This document shows, piece after piece, positions 12,643 through 25,007 of a stretch of 64,000 nucleotides of DNA. The stretch comes from Papiliotrema nemorosa (lineage: Eukaryota > Basidiomycota > Tremellomycetes > Tremellales > Rhynchogastremaceae). Under the pieces are notes generated by a model. The model ran no database searches. It was given only the letters and a program-made list of their open reading frames with translations, and was not told where the DNA came from. A program made the position numbers and the translations under genes. Every line of letters starts with the position of its first letter. Within the stretch, counting starts at the first letter, position 1. The stretch is from the NCBI GenBank assembly GCA_032158125.1, contig JASKOT010000004.1, forward strand, positions 62,001 through 126,000, in the 5' to 3' direction.

Positions 12643-15600
12643 CTAGGTACTCAGGACATCCTCCACTCCATCTGGAAACGCCCTCTCAAATACATCCCTC
12701 ACGCCTTCCTCCTCATCCCCGCCTACTCCTTGTACACTTCCATGCACTTCGGTCCAAATGTCACTCCTACTCCCCCCCGCATCCTCCCATATCCCCGTGA
12801 GAGCCTCACAACAGCTCTTCAACCCAAACAGGAAACCCATATCTGCCTTTCGCGCAAATTTCGGTGGGAACCTAGCCAAAGCTTTCCCTGTAACTTGATC
12901 ATACTTGGTCTCGTACCCCTTTCCGAGGGTCGAAGTATCTTCTCCAGGAGGCATAGGGAGAATATCCCGGCCTGTGGTGGTATGTGCGAAATCGACGATC
13001 CGGATGTTCACCTCCCCTCTCATCCTCTTCCCGTGGGTATGGTGGGCGTGCGTGTGTGTGTCAGGGTTGAGTCGGGAATGGGACGCGTGGTGACGATGTG
13101 GGGTCGACCTGACATCTGCACTGCGACTCCTTCGGTCCCCCTTTCCAGTATGAGACGTTGATCCCCGGCGCGTCGCTTGAGTGTTGGTATGACGATGTTC
13201 GGCATACTCGTCGACTTCCTCCACACCTTCCGTCTTGTCCCGCAAGGCGAGACTAGCCATGCGATCCTGTAGACCTTGTTCCTCGTGCTCGGTTATCCCT
13301 CCCATACGTATATGTCTGGAATAACTCGCTTGGACCTCTTGGTCCCCATCGTAGATGAGCAACAAGCTGCACCCATAGAACCGGAACCCATCCAGATCGA
13401 GGATGATGTCGGCTAATCGATGGAGTTTTCGGATGATGATGGGTATGTGGTCGATGAGAAGATCATCCCCATCACTCAGAAACGCACGCAAGACACGAGG
13501 AAAGTCGGATGTCTTGAGCTCACGTCCTCGATATTTGTTTTTCGATGTGAAGCTCTGCGCAGCGTTGCTCCAGACCTGCTATCAGCTCTGCTCACATTTC
13601 CCTTCAGTGTATATGTAACTCACCTGCATGCCGCACATTCTCACACCGAGCGTTCGGGAAGTGGTCAAATCACACTTTTTCCTCTGACTCCTCTTCTTCA
13701 AGGGCGTCGCGTCGTAACCATATTGTCTCGTTCCCATCTTGAGATCCAACACGCAAGGGTGTTTCAGCCTCCCCGTGAGGTCTTCCATGAAGATGAACAA
13801 TTCTTGTCTTGTTGCGCCTTCATCCACCGACGGCTGGACCGACGCAGTGATTGATCTCGAAGGTGAAGGCGAGCGAGAGGGAGGGTATCGACCGATTGGA
13901 GTAGTTGCAGGTGACGCCATGGTCTTGTTGTAACCAACCTGTGACCTCGGCGGGGCAGAATGAATCTCCGACATGGGATCTATACCCATCCCACCTAAAA
14001 CTTTTCGAGGTGGTCTAGTCTTCACGGTGAGAGAATCCTCTGGTGAGGTCGGCGAATCAGGACCGAGCTCTTCCATCGTAAACATCCTTTCGACCGATTC
14101 GTCTCTACCCCTCCGAGTCGTGCGGGATTCACGATTATGTTCCGGTAAAACCACATCGGATCGAGTTCTCCTTATCGCATCTGTGCCACCATTCCACGCT
14201 TCGTCCGAAGTGTAATTTTCACCACGAGATGTAGCCTTGCCAAAGCGCCTACATCGACGATCAGCACTATGTGTCCGATCATGATCCTCCCCATCTTCCT
14301 CGTCATCCGCATCATCCTCGTGTCTGTATCTCCCATGCCCGTGGTGCGGGTGCAATCCTTTCTTCTTGAGCCGTTTCAAGATCGTAGCAAAGACATGGTC
14401 CTTCAGCTTTGTGTTCACCGTAGTCGAACCCGTCCCGCCGAAACCGGGATGAGGGCTATTATATCCCGATCCAGTCGATCCGGCTTCGGGAAACAGAGCG
14501 TCTAGGCGGGCTCGGTAAGGCAGAGCAGGGGAGGATATGGTATGATGCAAGTGACCTGGAGTGTATTTTGTATGAGACGCAGGGGAGGGTGCAGGAGTTG
14601 CCGGCTCGTCTTCTTTGATAGGGTGGGGGATGGCGATATTGCTACTGAAACCACTTGGACTGTGGAGGGGTCGAAGTGAAGGTGAGTTTGACAAGAAGGA
14701 CATTTGACCCAGAGAGCTTGAAGGTGATTGTGTTTCCCTCTCCCTGTCACCTCGATCACGGTAGAAATCTTGCGACCGGATGGACGACGGTCGAGCGGCA
14801 CTGCCAGCACGTAACGAATCATCCGAAGAGCGTCTGCCTACTCTCCCTCTTCTTCTCTCAGTTTGCATAGAAGAAGAATTGCGGAACAACCATTCAGGAA
14901 CGACATGCCTATTCCAATCGAGTGAGACTTCGGGTATTTCGACATTCTCGGTAGGAATCGATGATAGTGATTTGTGCAGTGGAGGTCGGCGTACACCAGG
15001 AGTAGGGGGTCCCGAAGGGGCAGGGGAGAGGGACTCGGTATCTAGTGGCGTGGCAGTACCGGGAGTTCCAGCGCGGATTTGGCGTCGATAATTGACCAGC
15101 ATGACACCTAGATATCGAGGGATAAAAGCCAGCAAGGCCGGAGCGAGACGTTCGACTTCCTCGTAGAAGAGGTTTTCCCGACTGACCAGAGGCTACACTC
15201 AGCTTTCATCGTTCTGTGCAGGAGGCTTGTTAACTCACCTTGCACACGGCTCGACGGGTAAATTTGTAGATACTACTGTGCCCACCAACAGCATGGTTGA
15301 AAGGTTGAAGCGGGACCGTTATCCGCTCCTCCTCCTCCTCTTCTTCCTCCAAATCCGTATCGACATCCGTGGCTTCCAGCTCTTCCTCGTGAACCCCTTC
15401 ACCATCCTCATCATCCTCATCAGACCCTTCGCTCGACGTCCCACTGCTCGTCCAAGCCGAATCATCCGTAAGGACGTGGTGCCCTTTTTCGTCGCGTAAC
15501 AAGGGCGAACTGACGATCCGCATCCCCGCAGACATTTCACCTTCATCCAGGTCGGGTATTGGAGGTCGATGAGGTGCACTTCGGATAGGTATAGGCTCGA

Positions 15601-16723
15601 TAATAGAATTCCCAGTGATATCGGATCTGTCATTCTTCGTGGTTGATTTGTCAGAGGGGATGGACCCCGGTATGATCGTAGCTGCCGTGGTAGATCTTGA
15701 CCTGGTCGAAGTGGCTTTCGAGACCTTATGCAGTTCTTCCTCGCTCTCTTCCAATAACACATCATCTTTGACTCCCTTCCTCTTCTGCGATCCTGCACCC
15801 GCGCCCAAAAGTCCACTTGGGAGAGCATCAGGTGCACTTGCCGAGACTTTCCCAGCATTTCTCGATTCTCTAAACAATCCCATCCCTATGCTCCCCTTTC
15901 TACCCTGCTTGCCCAACCCCTTCAAGTCAGAATTGTCCTTGACTTCATTGAGCACTCTGAGTGTCTCCTTGTCCAATGGCAACTCTTCACCCTCTGCTCC
16001 GCGCCGCAATGCCTCTCCAAAAGAAACGTCAAACGCATCGCCCAGACCTAGCTCTATCACACGTCGAGGTTTGCTCGGCGAGTTCGAGTCGGAAGGACGA
16101 GATGTAGAGATCCGTGCGAGGGAGTATTGGGTGTCGGTGGAATAGTGCGACAGGTAGAAATTGCGCTTGTCCCCTGTACCAGAAGGCGATTCGGGTGGAT
16201 TGGTGTATTGGAATGATTTTGCTCGAGGTCGTGTTTTCCGGGGGGACCTACGGATTGAAGATTCTTGGGAGGATACTATAGAAGGACGAGCTGTTGATCT
16301 GTCATAAGACGGGATACGGGAAGGACCAGCGATAGGCTGAGAGCCGTCATTCCATCCACCCAAAGATGTCCCATTGAACGAGATGGCTTCTTCATCTGGA
16401 GGTGCGTAGCTCAACTTTGACCCTTTTCTCGTGCTCGTGCTCGTGCTCGGACCAGACTCCAAGGGACTCTGTTCATCGTCTGAGAGATGCGAGACGGCCC
16501 GAGGTCGGAGAGAGATAGTTGCGGATCCTATCTCTCTCGAGATGGAAGGTCGCGCATCCCTATCCTTTTCCTTATCCTGGGGACGTCTCTTGGTAGAGGA
16601 TTTGCGGAGAGATATCGATGGTCGCCGGGCTTTAGGAGGTGATGTTGAAGGGTGTGTATAGCTCGAAGGGGTGGAAGACTGTTCGTGGTACGGCTGGTCA
16701 GATGTCGATTGGGTGGGTATCAT
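12643..16723 (-). CDS. KCS1: Inositol hexakisphosphate kinase (IP6K, Kcs1-type)
   Basis: Exons 16723-15239, 15192-13624 and 13575-12643 give 1328 residues, all joins in phase 0. The first 490 residues are Ser/Arg/Asp/Glu-rich and disordered. The conserved part begins at [34 protein letters not shown], with [15 protein letters not shown] close behind. The inositol polyphosphate kinase signature [14 protein letters not shown] follows after a long insertion, then [16 protein letters not shown], and the metal-binding [11 protein letters not shown] near the end. Kcs1 makes the pyrophosphate IP7 from IP6 and controls phosphate signalling, vacuole function and, in pathogenic yeasts, virulence traits (known). 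The Ser/Pro-rich insertion between the PLVSREN block and the PCVLDLKMG motif is long. Length is similar to other fungal Kcs1 proteins. Confidence 0.94.
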
Positions 16724-17243
16724 CAGTGATCTGATTGTTCAGCGCGTCCCTACAAAGTGTTCTCACCTAGATGCATGACAGGAACGTATACTGCAAGCGA
16801 CGAGGTGCTGGGTATCCTCTCCGTCGTACTGTAGAGGTGATCAAGGTGGATGTACTAACGACAAGAGTGAGATGCACCGAGGTAGAGGGAATGCGATGAA
16901 ATGACGAAGGTGCGACGAGTGAACAAACGTTTAAAGCAATCTCCCCCTACAGCCGAGAATAACAACAACGACGATCAACCGACCGACCACAAGCTATGAC
17001 CTCGAGAGCCCTTGTAGGCAATGCAAGGGGAGCAGACTCGAAGATGGTCTAAAATGCATGTGTAGAGGTATTATCGTTCCATGAGCGGAAAAAGGGGTAT
17101 ACCAATCTCTTTCTCTACGCGTCCTGTATATCCCTCACGTTTGTCCAATCGCAATTGCCTCAAACCCAGCATCCACCCACTTTGACCCTTGTGGTCCATT
17201 CGCAAGGCAAGACAACATGCCAAATGCACGCGCATCGCACCGC
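16724..17243. other. Intergenic: KCS1 promoter and ERG13 3' region
   Basis: No gene seen. It contains AT-rich patches and short direct repeats of acaacaacgac type near 16962-16975, but nothing I can assign. Confidence 0.6.
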
Positions 17244-18987
17244 CTACTCTCGCTTTTTGTATGTTCGTCGGTAGAGGTCATCGACACCTTCCAGGTAGTA
17301 TGCTCCTGGCCAAATGTTCTCAATGGCCCCTTGTGGGGTGTACTTGACGGCATTGTGGTTCTCCTCTCGCAGCTGACTATCAGCATAGTTCTCTTCACAA
17401 TATCTACGACAGCATGGCTCACCTTGAGAGCATCGACGTATTCCTGGCATGGCCTGACCTCCATCGCCGCCAATCGGTTCTTCAAATCCATCTTCTCGGC
17501 AATCTGAGCAGTGGAACCGACCACTCTGAGCGCAAAGAAACTGGCCGCGCAACCCGAACCGAAAGCGTACATTCCGATCCTCTTGCCTACTTCCAACCCT
17601 GCGGCCCCGTTTGATGCGAGGACAGAAGCGAGGGCACCGTACAATGAAGCAGTGTACATGTTTCCACATCGCTTGACGCAGTCTGTGGATGGGACGACGG
17701 CAGAGTCGTAGTGCGAAGCGGCGATACCGAGGAAAGTCTTCTCGACAGTCTTGTCAGTGTAAGTCTTGGTCTTGTCTTGGGATTGGATAGTTTCCGGGAC
17801 GTTGGCGAAAGATGGGTGGGAAGGGTTTCGGAGGTAGTCGTTGTAGAACATTCGGGCGTGTCCCTTTTGGACCAGCTTTCCGTAGGGACTAGAAGTGAGC
17901 TTGGCTTTGACACGCAGAGTGCTACTTACCTGTGGAGACAGACATAGTCGAAAGCGGCGATACCCTCATCGGCAGTGGCGACACCGTTGCCATTGGCGTG
18001 ACCGTTTGCCTCGCCGTTGACCAGAGATTGTGCTTGGGCAGCAACAGACGCGGCAGCCTCGGTCACGGCAGCAGTGACACTGGCCAAAGACAGCTTCTTG
18101 GCGGCTCGAGCCTTGTTCTTGGCCAATTTCTCAACATAGGTAGAGTAAGCATTGTCCAAAGCACCGAGGTAAGCAGCGATGGTCCATGGTCCGTCAACGG
18201 TGGGGTACTCGGCGGAGAGATCTGGCTTGTAAAAGTCCCAAGTGTTAGCAATGTATGTTCCGTGCACGGCTGGGACGTTAGCAGGCTCACAGCTCGTGCG
18301 ACCGGTTGACTCACGCTCGACGACGATAGGGGCATTGGGACCGATCAACAAGGCACAAGCACCCATTCCACCGACAGGTCGGGCCGAACCCTCCTTGTAA
18401 ATGGCGATATCACCACACATGACAATGGCGTTTCGGCCATCCCATGATTCACCCTGGATCCAGTTGATACAGTTGAAGAGGGCAGCAGTGGATCCGTAAC
18501 AGGCGTTTTTGTTGTCGATACCTTCGATATCGTGGTTACCGTGACTTGCAAAGAGGTCCATGAGGAGGGTTTTTGTAGCTTTGGATTTATCAATCAAGGT
18601 CTCTGTACCGACATCCAATCGACCGATCGATTTGGGGTCAATGTTGTATTTTGACAAGAGGTTCGAGACGACTGATAGTCAGATGGTACTCGGTGTCTGG
18701 TCGTCCGAGCTCAGCCCTCGCTCAGACCAGGTCTACAGGTCTGAGGTAGAGCTGGAGGCGTGAGAGGTGAACCCACCAGTCAGAGCGACACTATTGATAT
18801 CCTCCTTGTCATCCGTGAACGCCATGAACTTTTGTCCCAGACCAATCGTGTACTTTCCCTTGGACACACCGTCAAACTCCTCCAGGTCGTCCTCGGAGAT
18901 GCACCTCTTAGGGAAATACATCTCCATACCAAGGATACCGACATTGGTAGGTCTGGCGGGGATATCGAATTCAGTAGCGATGGTCAT
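17244..18987 (-). CDS. ERG13: Hydroxymethylglutaryl-CoA synthase
   Basis: Exons 18987-18777, 18671-18315, 18269-17930, 17888-17423 and 17372-17244 sum to exactly 500 codons plus stop. The N-terminus PTNVGILGMEMYFPKRCISED and the active-site block GIDNKNACYGSTAALFNCI (catalytic Cys) identify the enzyme. GTYIANTWDFYKP and GSGCAASFFALRV are further family motifs. The end LREENHNAVKYTPQG..LYRRTYKKRE is also typical. It condenses acetyl-CoA with acetoacetyl-CoA to HMG-CoA, feeding the mevalonate and ergosterol pathway in the cytosol (known). There is an Ala/Gly/Asn-rich insertion of about 60 residues (around AKKLSLASVTAAV..NGEANGHANGNG) after the WTIAAYLGALDNAY segment; it is probably a surface loop. 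A sterol-regulatory-like element lies upstream. Confidence 0.96.
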
Positions 18988-19126
18988 CCTTGCGTGAGAG
19001 TCTAGTTGAGTAGAGGTAGAGTAGAGTCGAGTTTGAAGAGTGAGATGGTTCGAGGTGTCTGAAGATGGGACGATGGACCCGTTTTGTTTTTGGGGGGGGG
19101 AGGGGATTCGAAAAAAAGAGACGCGT

Positions 19127-19136
19127 GTGGGGTGGC
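19127..19136 (-). promoter_or_regulatory. Possible sterol regulatory element upstream of ERG13
   Basis: On the minus strand the site reads GCCACCCCAC, matching 8 of 10 bases of the classical SREBP site ATCACCCCAC. It is about 140 bp upstream of the ERG13 ATG. SREBP (Sre1) control of ergosterol genes is known in basidiomycete yeasts; binding here is inferred. A G-run and an A-run lie beside it. Confidence 0.35.
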
Positions 19137-19234
19137 GACTACGCGTTTGAGCCCCCCCTGAACATCTCATAGGTGTCTCCTTGTTGTTCTATGCTACATG
19201 CATGTTAAACACTATGGCTACACTGTGCAGGGAC

Positions 19235-20139
19235 CTATACCTCTCGACGGGGCCTTTTGCTTCGTTGACGCTGCTTGCGATGTGGTGGTGGGAGAGGTTG
19301 GACTGGGATTCTGGCTACCCCGCGTGAGGATTTGCCGGGTAGATCCGATAGATGAGCTATGACCATCCTCGCTTTGAACGGGAGGTGACTTTGCACAAGC
19401 TTGACGGTGCGTTGTCGAGGATGGGATTTGGGGTAGTAAAGAGAGGTTGAGCCGAGGACAGGCGGCGAGACGGCTGATTCGGTTGCGATACGCCTTATGA
19501 GGTCCAGTTTGCTCTGCGGTAGGGTGTCATGTCGGGGGTTGCTACTGATCAGCTTGGGTACCGGTGGCTTATGGCGCAAGATGTCACTCACTTGGGAGTG
19601 GGATAATCCTCGACGGGAGGCAAGATTGAGACTTGCTTGACTGGGCATGAAGAGAACAACCTGAATTCTGTCCGGATCAGCACCACTACTTCACAATGGC
19701 CCGAGGTATCATGTAGACTCCACGATCTCGAGTCTGACAACCTGCTAGAGAGGGTCTACTCACCAACAGGTTTGGCCAGCTGTGCCATTTTCAACTCTGC
19801 CCTTTCTTGCTGTACAGCCAGAGCCTTTTCATCCCTCTCCCTCTCTTTCCTCCGTTTCTTCTTCGCATTCTGCTTCTCCGCCTTGGTCATAGGTCGCACA
19901 GTCCCATCGGGATTGGCAATCGTCGTCGGTTCTTCCAAGGCCACAGAAGATATTGTGGGCGGCTTTATTGTAGGTAAACGATCCGACATGAGCGAGTTAT
20001 AGCTGTCCAAAATCTCTTGGTCGGGCGGCATCCATGATTCGTCTTCCTCCCCATCCTCCATGATCACATCTCTTGCGGGACTCGCCATCCTGCTCGAAGA
20101 GCCGCTTGACTCCCCTTCCATCGTCGCTGTGCTCGTCAT
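19235..20139 (-). CDS. Hypothetical basic protein with coiled-coil segment
   Basis: Exons 20139-19764, 19667-19592 and 19544-19235 join in frame to 253 residues. The N-terminal part is acidic (RDVIMEDGEEDESWMPPD) and precedes the segment QEILDSYNSLMSDRLPTIKPP. A lysine/arginine-rich helix follows (KAEKQNAKKKRRKERERDEK), then SKLDLIRRIATESA and a very basic C-terminus RKQRQRSKRPRREV that could be a nuclear signal. I do not recognise the family. It runs divergently from CWC21 with about 170 bp between start codons, so the two may share a promoter. Confidence 0.7.
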
Positions 20140-20311
20140 GGTTGCTGCTTGCTTGCGTTGTATAGGGTCTATCTGGACCACCTCCACCCACTCTCCCAAA
20201 ACCCTCTTCGCACTCGACGCCACTCGCCACTATTCCCGACTTCTCCGCCGTCCACCTCTTCGACCCATTGACCTCGTTCAACCCATCCTATACTTGACCT
20301 ATACATACATC

Positions 20312-21604
20312 ATGCCATACAACGGGATAGGTCTATCCACAGCCCGTGGATCGTGAGTCATACGATGTATTCTAGAGAAAGGCTAACGACTTCAGCGGGA
20401 CAAATGGGTACATTTCCAAAAACACTGCTCATCTACAAATCCGAAATGGACCACCGACAGCTCCAGGTGTAGGACAACAGTCCTATTCTGATTACCTGGA
20501 CTCTATCACCGGTCCACCACAACATCGAGAGCCTGATCAGGGGATCTTGGAGCATGAGAGGAAGAGAAGAATAGAGGTCAAGGTGATGGAGCTGCGTGAT
20601 GAAATGGAAGACAGGGGGTGGGTCAACTATCCGGCTGAAGGGTATGGTTGGCTAATTTCAGGGCGGATGATGATGAGATTGAAGAAGCCGCTACGGCTTT
20701 GCGAGAAAAGTTGACGGCTCAAAACCTATCATATATCGGTCCGAGGTCCCGACCCACCGACTCTCATTCACTCGCCGAGGCCAAAGCTGCCGAAATGTCG
20801 CGTCTGCAAAGAGCACTAGGCGTGTCGGGTAACCATGTCGAAGGAAAGGCATTCAAGAGGGAGACAGAGGAAGAAAGAGCGGAAAGGATGAGGATAAGGG
20901 AAGAGAGGGATCAAGAGCGGATCGAGATGGCCATCCAGAAAGAGAGGGACGATGCGGAAAGGAGGAGGTTGTTTGAGGAAAAGGAAAAGTTGAGAAGACG
21001 AGAAGAGTATTACAAGAAACAGGAAGCGACAAAGCGCGCTGCAGGGAGGGATGCGTCGCCGGAGAGAAGAGCTGCGAGGAGGAGTGCAAGTCCAAGAAAG
21101 AGAGATGCGTCGCCTGTAGGCAGGAGAAGAAGGGATGATACGCCGCCCCGAGAGAGGGACGTCTCGCCGCCTAGAAGGGGGAGATCGTTGTCTAGATCAC
21201 CGCCTAGACGTGCAAGATCCCCATCGGATTCTCGATCACCACCCAGAAGAGCCCGTTCACCCGACTCGAGATCCCCTTCTCCGCCTCCCCCTCGACGACG
21301 CGTGGATTCGAGATCTCCACCTCCTCGTCGACGAAGATCACCTTCCGACTCTCGTTCTCCACCCCGTCGAAGGTTGCCTTCCGACTCGCGATCCCCTCCC
21401 AGAAGACGATATCGATCTCCGACCGACTCACCCAGACGTCGACCAGATGATTCTCCACCTCGAAGGAGGCAATATTCCGACAGCCCGCCCCCTAAGCGAG
21501 CTCGAGCGGGCTCGATCGATCGACGAAGCAGGAGCAAAAGCAGGAGCGAGAGGAGTTTGACGCCCGAGGTGGATCGAAGGAGGGTTCAGCGTGATGCTCG
21601 ATGA
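20312..21604 (+). CDS. CWC21: Pre-mRNA splicing factor Cwc21/SRRM2-like with long RS tail
   Basis: Exons are 20312-20352, 20396-20617 and 20662-21604. The N-terminus [20 protein letters not shown] is the hallmark of Cwc21 and of SRRM2, which sits by the spliceosome catalytic centre and Prp8 (known). The cwf21 domain follows ([41 protein letters not shown]). A highly charged coiled coil ([16 protein letters not shown]..) comes next, then about 180 residues of SRSPPRR-type repeats. S. cerevisiae Cwc21 lacks this tail, so the protein is closer to metazoan SRRM2 in architecture. The ATG context is good and the first intron sits inside the conserved RGSG, as in other basidiomycetes (inference). 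Confidence 0.95.
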
Positions 21605-21969
21605 GCCTCGGGGGACTGCAGTTGTCTCCTGACGGTCCGGACTGCAATGGACGGCATGTAGATCACACGTGTCTCGATTATCAAGTGCAAGTGGAGATGT
21701 ACGGAGACAGCTTAATTGCGGAAATTCATTGTTGCATCTGCGCCGGGCCCTGCGAAACCTCATCCGGGGCCGCATCCTGTATATTGATAATGCATTGACC
21801 TTTTACATTCTGGACTTGCTGGAGAGGCCCTCAGCTTTCCTGAAAAGCGACCTGGGGAACTATAAAGGATGCGTCTAAATTCTATACCCCAATCCTATAA
21901 GGCCATCAATGCGTGACGGAGCTGTACACCAATCCCCACCGCGATGAATGTCATGTAGGCAGGTTCTCG
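21605..21969. other. Intergenic, between convergent CWC21 and asparaginase remnant
   Basis: No gene or structured repeat seen; a mildly AT-rich 3' flank. Confidence 0.6.
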
Positions 21970-23048
21970 CTATTTCCGAGTATGTGCAGGCCGTAGATTC
22001 CCAGAGAGATACGTTTCTCCTACTTTGTGACCTGTTGTGCTGTGTCGAGGTAGACGCCGCCAAGAATCCAAAGTGTCCCTCATATCTGTAGAGCCGAGAC
22101 CTAGCTGGTGAATCACGTCTGCGACGCATACGTATAGCATGTCGAGATTACCATCCTCGATCTTGAATGCGATGCCGAAAGCAGTCTGGGGATATGTAGC
22201 TGTAATGATCCTTGGAGCTTTCCGGCTCACCCCTACTGCATAACACCCGTCTGCCCCGACCTTGGCAATGATGGTTCCGCCGAAGAGGTGCATTAGGTTA
22301 GTGTCGAATCCGGTCGGTTCTAGCGACGAGTTCTGGGTATCGCGACATGGCTCGGAACACTCTAGCCATATCTCCTCGAGTCTTCAAGTCGCTCGTCCCC
22401 TCAACATCGTGCGCGTCGGCGAGGCGGCCGTAGAGGAATGCGAGTTTGGCGGGGGAGAGACGAAATGCGGGAAGGTTGCAGCCATCTACCGCCCAGTAGA
22501 TGCCTCTATCAAGGTCCAGGACCTGCTCCATAGTCTCGGCAATACGGACCTGCGTCGGATGGTCGACTTGGTGGTATCCATCGATCGGGACTTGTAGTGC
22601 AAGCGAACTGGAGAGCATCCCAATGTGTTTTCCCGAGCAGTCATTACAGATGGCGGATGGGGTATATCCCCGTCTGATCCAGTCGGCGCATACCTCTCTG
22701 GATAACGAGTCGTGTCCGCCGCAATGGAGGCTAGTCTCATCCAAGCCCAACTTGCGCAGCATGGATTCTCCGCGCTCGATATGCATTCTTTCGCTATTAT
22801 GAGAAGCGCACATCAAGGCGAGATCGGCATCGTCAAAGTTGAACATGTCGAAGCATCCTGAACGGAGAATACCCAACGCTTGGGCAGGTTTGACAGTCGA
22901 TCGGGGGAAAATCATGTTGGTTGGATCCCCTAGCGAGAACGCCATTCGACGCTGAAGAATCGACTACAGCGGCATGGACCGTATGCCGATTCTCCTCGTG
23001 AAGACCTCGGGACTGCACGACATGATGTGGATACTGAACCTCGACCAT
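21970..23048 (-). pseudogene. L-asparaginase II family gene broken by two +1 frameshifts
   Basis: Conceptual reading from MVEVQYPHHVV at 23048 shows the full family order: RHTVHAAVVD, SLGDPTNMIFPRSTVKPAQA, CASHNSERMH, CNDCSGKHIGML, HPTQVRI, VDGCNLPAFRL, then TIIAKVGADGCYAVG and TAFGIAFKIEDGN, ending GHKVGE. The frame shifts by one base near 22957 (between VVDSSAS and MAFSLGD) and again near 22305 (between ARTDR and DTNLMHLF). At both points deleting a single base would restore family spacing exactly. No GT..AG intron explains either shift. The family hydrolyses asparagine to aspartate and ammonia (known for bacterial and plant-symbiont members). The rest is free of stops, so decay is recent, or the bases are assembly errors. 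Both shifts lie at ATTCGA/TCGAAT words. Confidence 0.8.
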
Positions 23049-23436
23049 GGCAATTCGAAGTGGGGTCGGTCAGAACCCACAAAATGAGATGAGCGATAGG
23101 TCGTGGTTCAAACTGGCAAGTCGAGATGATTTGACTAAACCACTGACCTGCCTGGGACACAGAGGTCATGCGAGACCCTCAGTCAATGAATCGAGTCGCA
23201 GAGGACTTTGACATCGAAGGAGCGTTGAGCAAGATACTCCTCGAGATGTTTGAGATCTTTGAGATCGAAAAGGGCATTCGAGTCGCCATAGCGTTATTGC
23301 TATCATTAGCATGCACAATTCACATCGCATACATGTATCATCTACAACGCCTTGTAAGGTATGTCTAGGCTACACCGACTAGAAACACAGAAACAGACTA
23401 CCCCTCAAGCTAAAACTCCTCGACTTGGCTCGATCT
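23049..23436. other. Intergenic, including a doubtful 66-codon ORF
   Basis: Holds the upstream region of the asparaginase remnant. A plus-strand ORF at 23168-23368 would encode an acidic N-terminus and one hydrophobic helix (IRVAIALLLSLACTIHIAY). I see no further support for it, so I do not call it a gene. Confidence 0.5.
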
Positions 23437-24316
23437 CTACGCTCCCTCCTCAGCTTCGTCTTCCGACTTGGGATTCGTGTCCTCCTGTTGGCCTTTCCAC
23501 TTTACATACCCTGCCCAGTCGCATCCCGCCTTTTCACTCTGATACACTCTCACCTTGAGACTCTTCCATACTTCATCCCCAACTCTCACATGGCCTCTAT
23601 ACCCGGCTTTTTGTATTGCAGACAGGATAGCCTCTTCTCTCGTCCATCCTTGTTCTGGGGCTATCTCCGGGAGATATGTGGCGGAAAGCGTGCGACTAGG
23701 ATGGGAAGGGTGAGGGAAAGTGATGTGAATTCCGTGGATACCCGGTACCCAAGCTAGCGGATCGGGGATGGGGGTAAAGGGAGTGAGGAGAGAGACGGCA
23801 CATGAGAGATGGGAGAGCTCGGTCTGTTTGATGGGTGCAAAACGGCCGTCTTCCAGGGCACTAAGCGTCAGCCAAAGCTGGACCTCGAGTGATTTGTAAG
23901 ACCTAAGACCGCGAAAAGCCCTCAGGTGACTCACCTTCGTAAAGAGTATTCTTTGAGACCTTTGGCCAGTGGTAAAGGTGCAAAAGTGCCTATACAACCT
24001 CTCAAGGCCGGTTTCTTGTTATGTCTCAAATGGGCATCCGAGTTCCACGTGACAAACATTGCACTAGAATCAGCTCCACCCATACGCGCAGTTTAGGCAA
24101 CAGATTGCCCCAGACTTACAACGCTTGGTCCGATGTGAACGGTGGGCTCATCGGTTGTCGACCTTCGAAATGGGCAGTGAGGACGTCGAAGCAGTAGTAA
24201 GCGTGGATAGAGGTACATATTGCCGCATCTGCCGGAGTGACTGGGTCCGACGACAAAGGTGTTGAGGATGTCGATCCTAGCGATGGCGCGAGAGAAGGGG
24301 CCGATTGAGGTGCCAT
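23437..24316 (-). CDS. AMMECR1 domain protein
   Basis: Exons 24316-24120, 24063-23935 and 23860-23437 total 249 residues with consistent phases. After a short Ser/Pro linker comes ICTSIHAYYCFDVLTAHF. The core is FVTWNSDAHLRHNKKPALRGCIGTFAPLPLAKGLKEYSLRS, in which RGCIGTF is the diagnostic six-residue signature of the family. Later segments HLSCAVSLLTPFTP and PEQGWTREEAILSAIQKAGY also match. AMMECR1 proteins occur in all domains of life; the biochemical function is unclear. The C-terminus is acidic (EDTNPKSEDEAEEGA). Confidence 0.95.
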
Positions 24317-25007
24317 GATAAGAGCGAGCCGTTGGGATGTCGTCGTGATCTGAGTAGACTTATTATTGTATGCGAGGATTCAGGCTCCTCTCTACTGCGA
24401 ATGCGACACCTGCTCGTGCCGCTTGGCCCTCTGATGTTGGGTAGAAGTGGATGAATGATGATGGGATTCAGGCGCATGTCTTTGCCACCCAACGTATGCA
24501 ATGACCGAGGGATGACCGAGCGGACATGACCGAGCTGGTTAGTCACCTCTGTTGCAGTGAGAATGGATACTCGTCGCTCTACGTCCACTTGACACTGATT
24601 CAAAGTGAAGAAAAGTCGGGATGTTCTGTGCAAACCCAATGCTGTTAGCGTATTCATCAGATTGAGCAGCTCAAAGAAGTGTTAAAACTCGTCAAGTGTA
24701 TGTCTCCAGTGGCCTCAATATCACGTGACACCTGCCAAATGGCTCAAGTACTGCGGCAAAACCCAATGCCCGCATCCTTTCGAGGCATTCCAAGACGGGG
24801 ATCACCTCATTGGTCAAGGGTGTGTCTATTGTACTGATGCCACTGATGACCTTGACGACCAGACACTGAACGGGAGGGGGTCGGGTTGATGGATGCTTGG
24901 CGAAGACAGATTGCCATGCATATATAGTCTTGTCATACCTGCTCCTGCACCCCTCATACCCACTGATCCGATACTCTCACACCTTCCTTGGGTACTTTCG
25001 ACTCGCC
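24317..25007. other. Intergenic, divergent promoter region of AMMECR1 and ferric reductase
   Basis: No gene seen. It contains a CACGTGAC word at about 24723-24730, an E-box-like site. A weak minus-strand ORF at 24277-24657 has no recognisable content. Confidence 0.5.
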
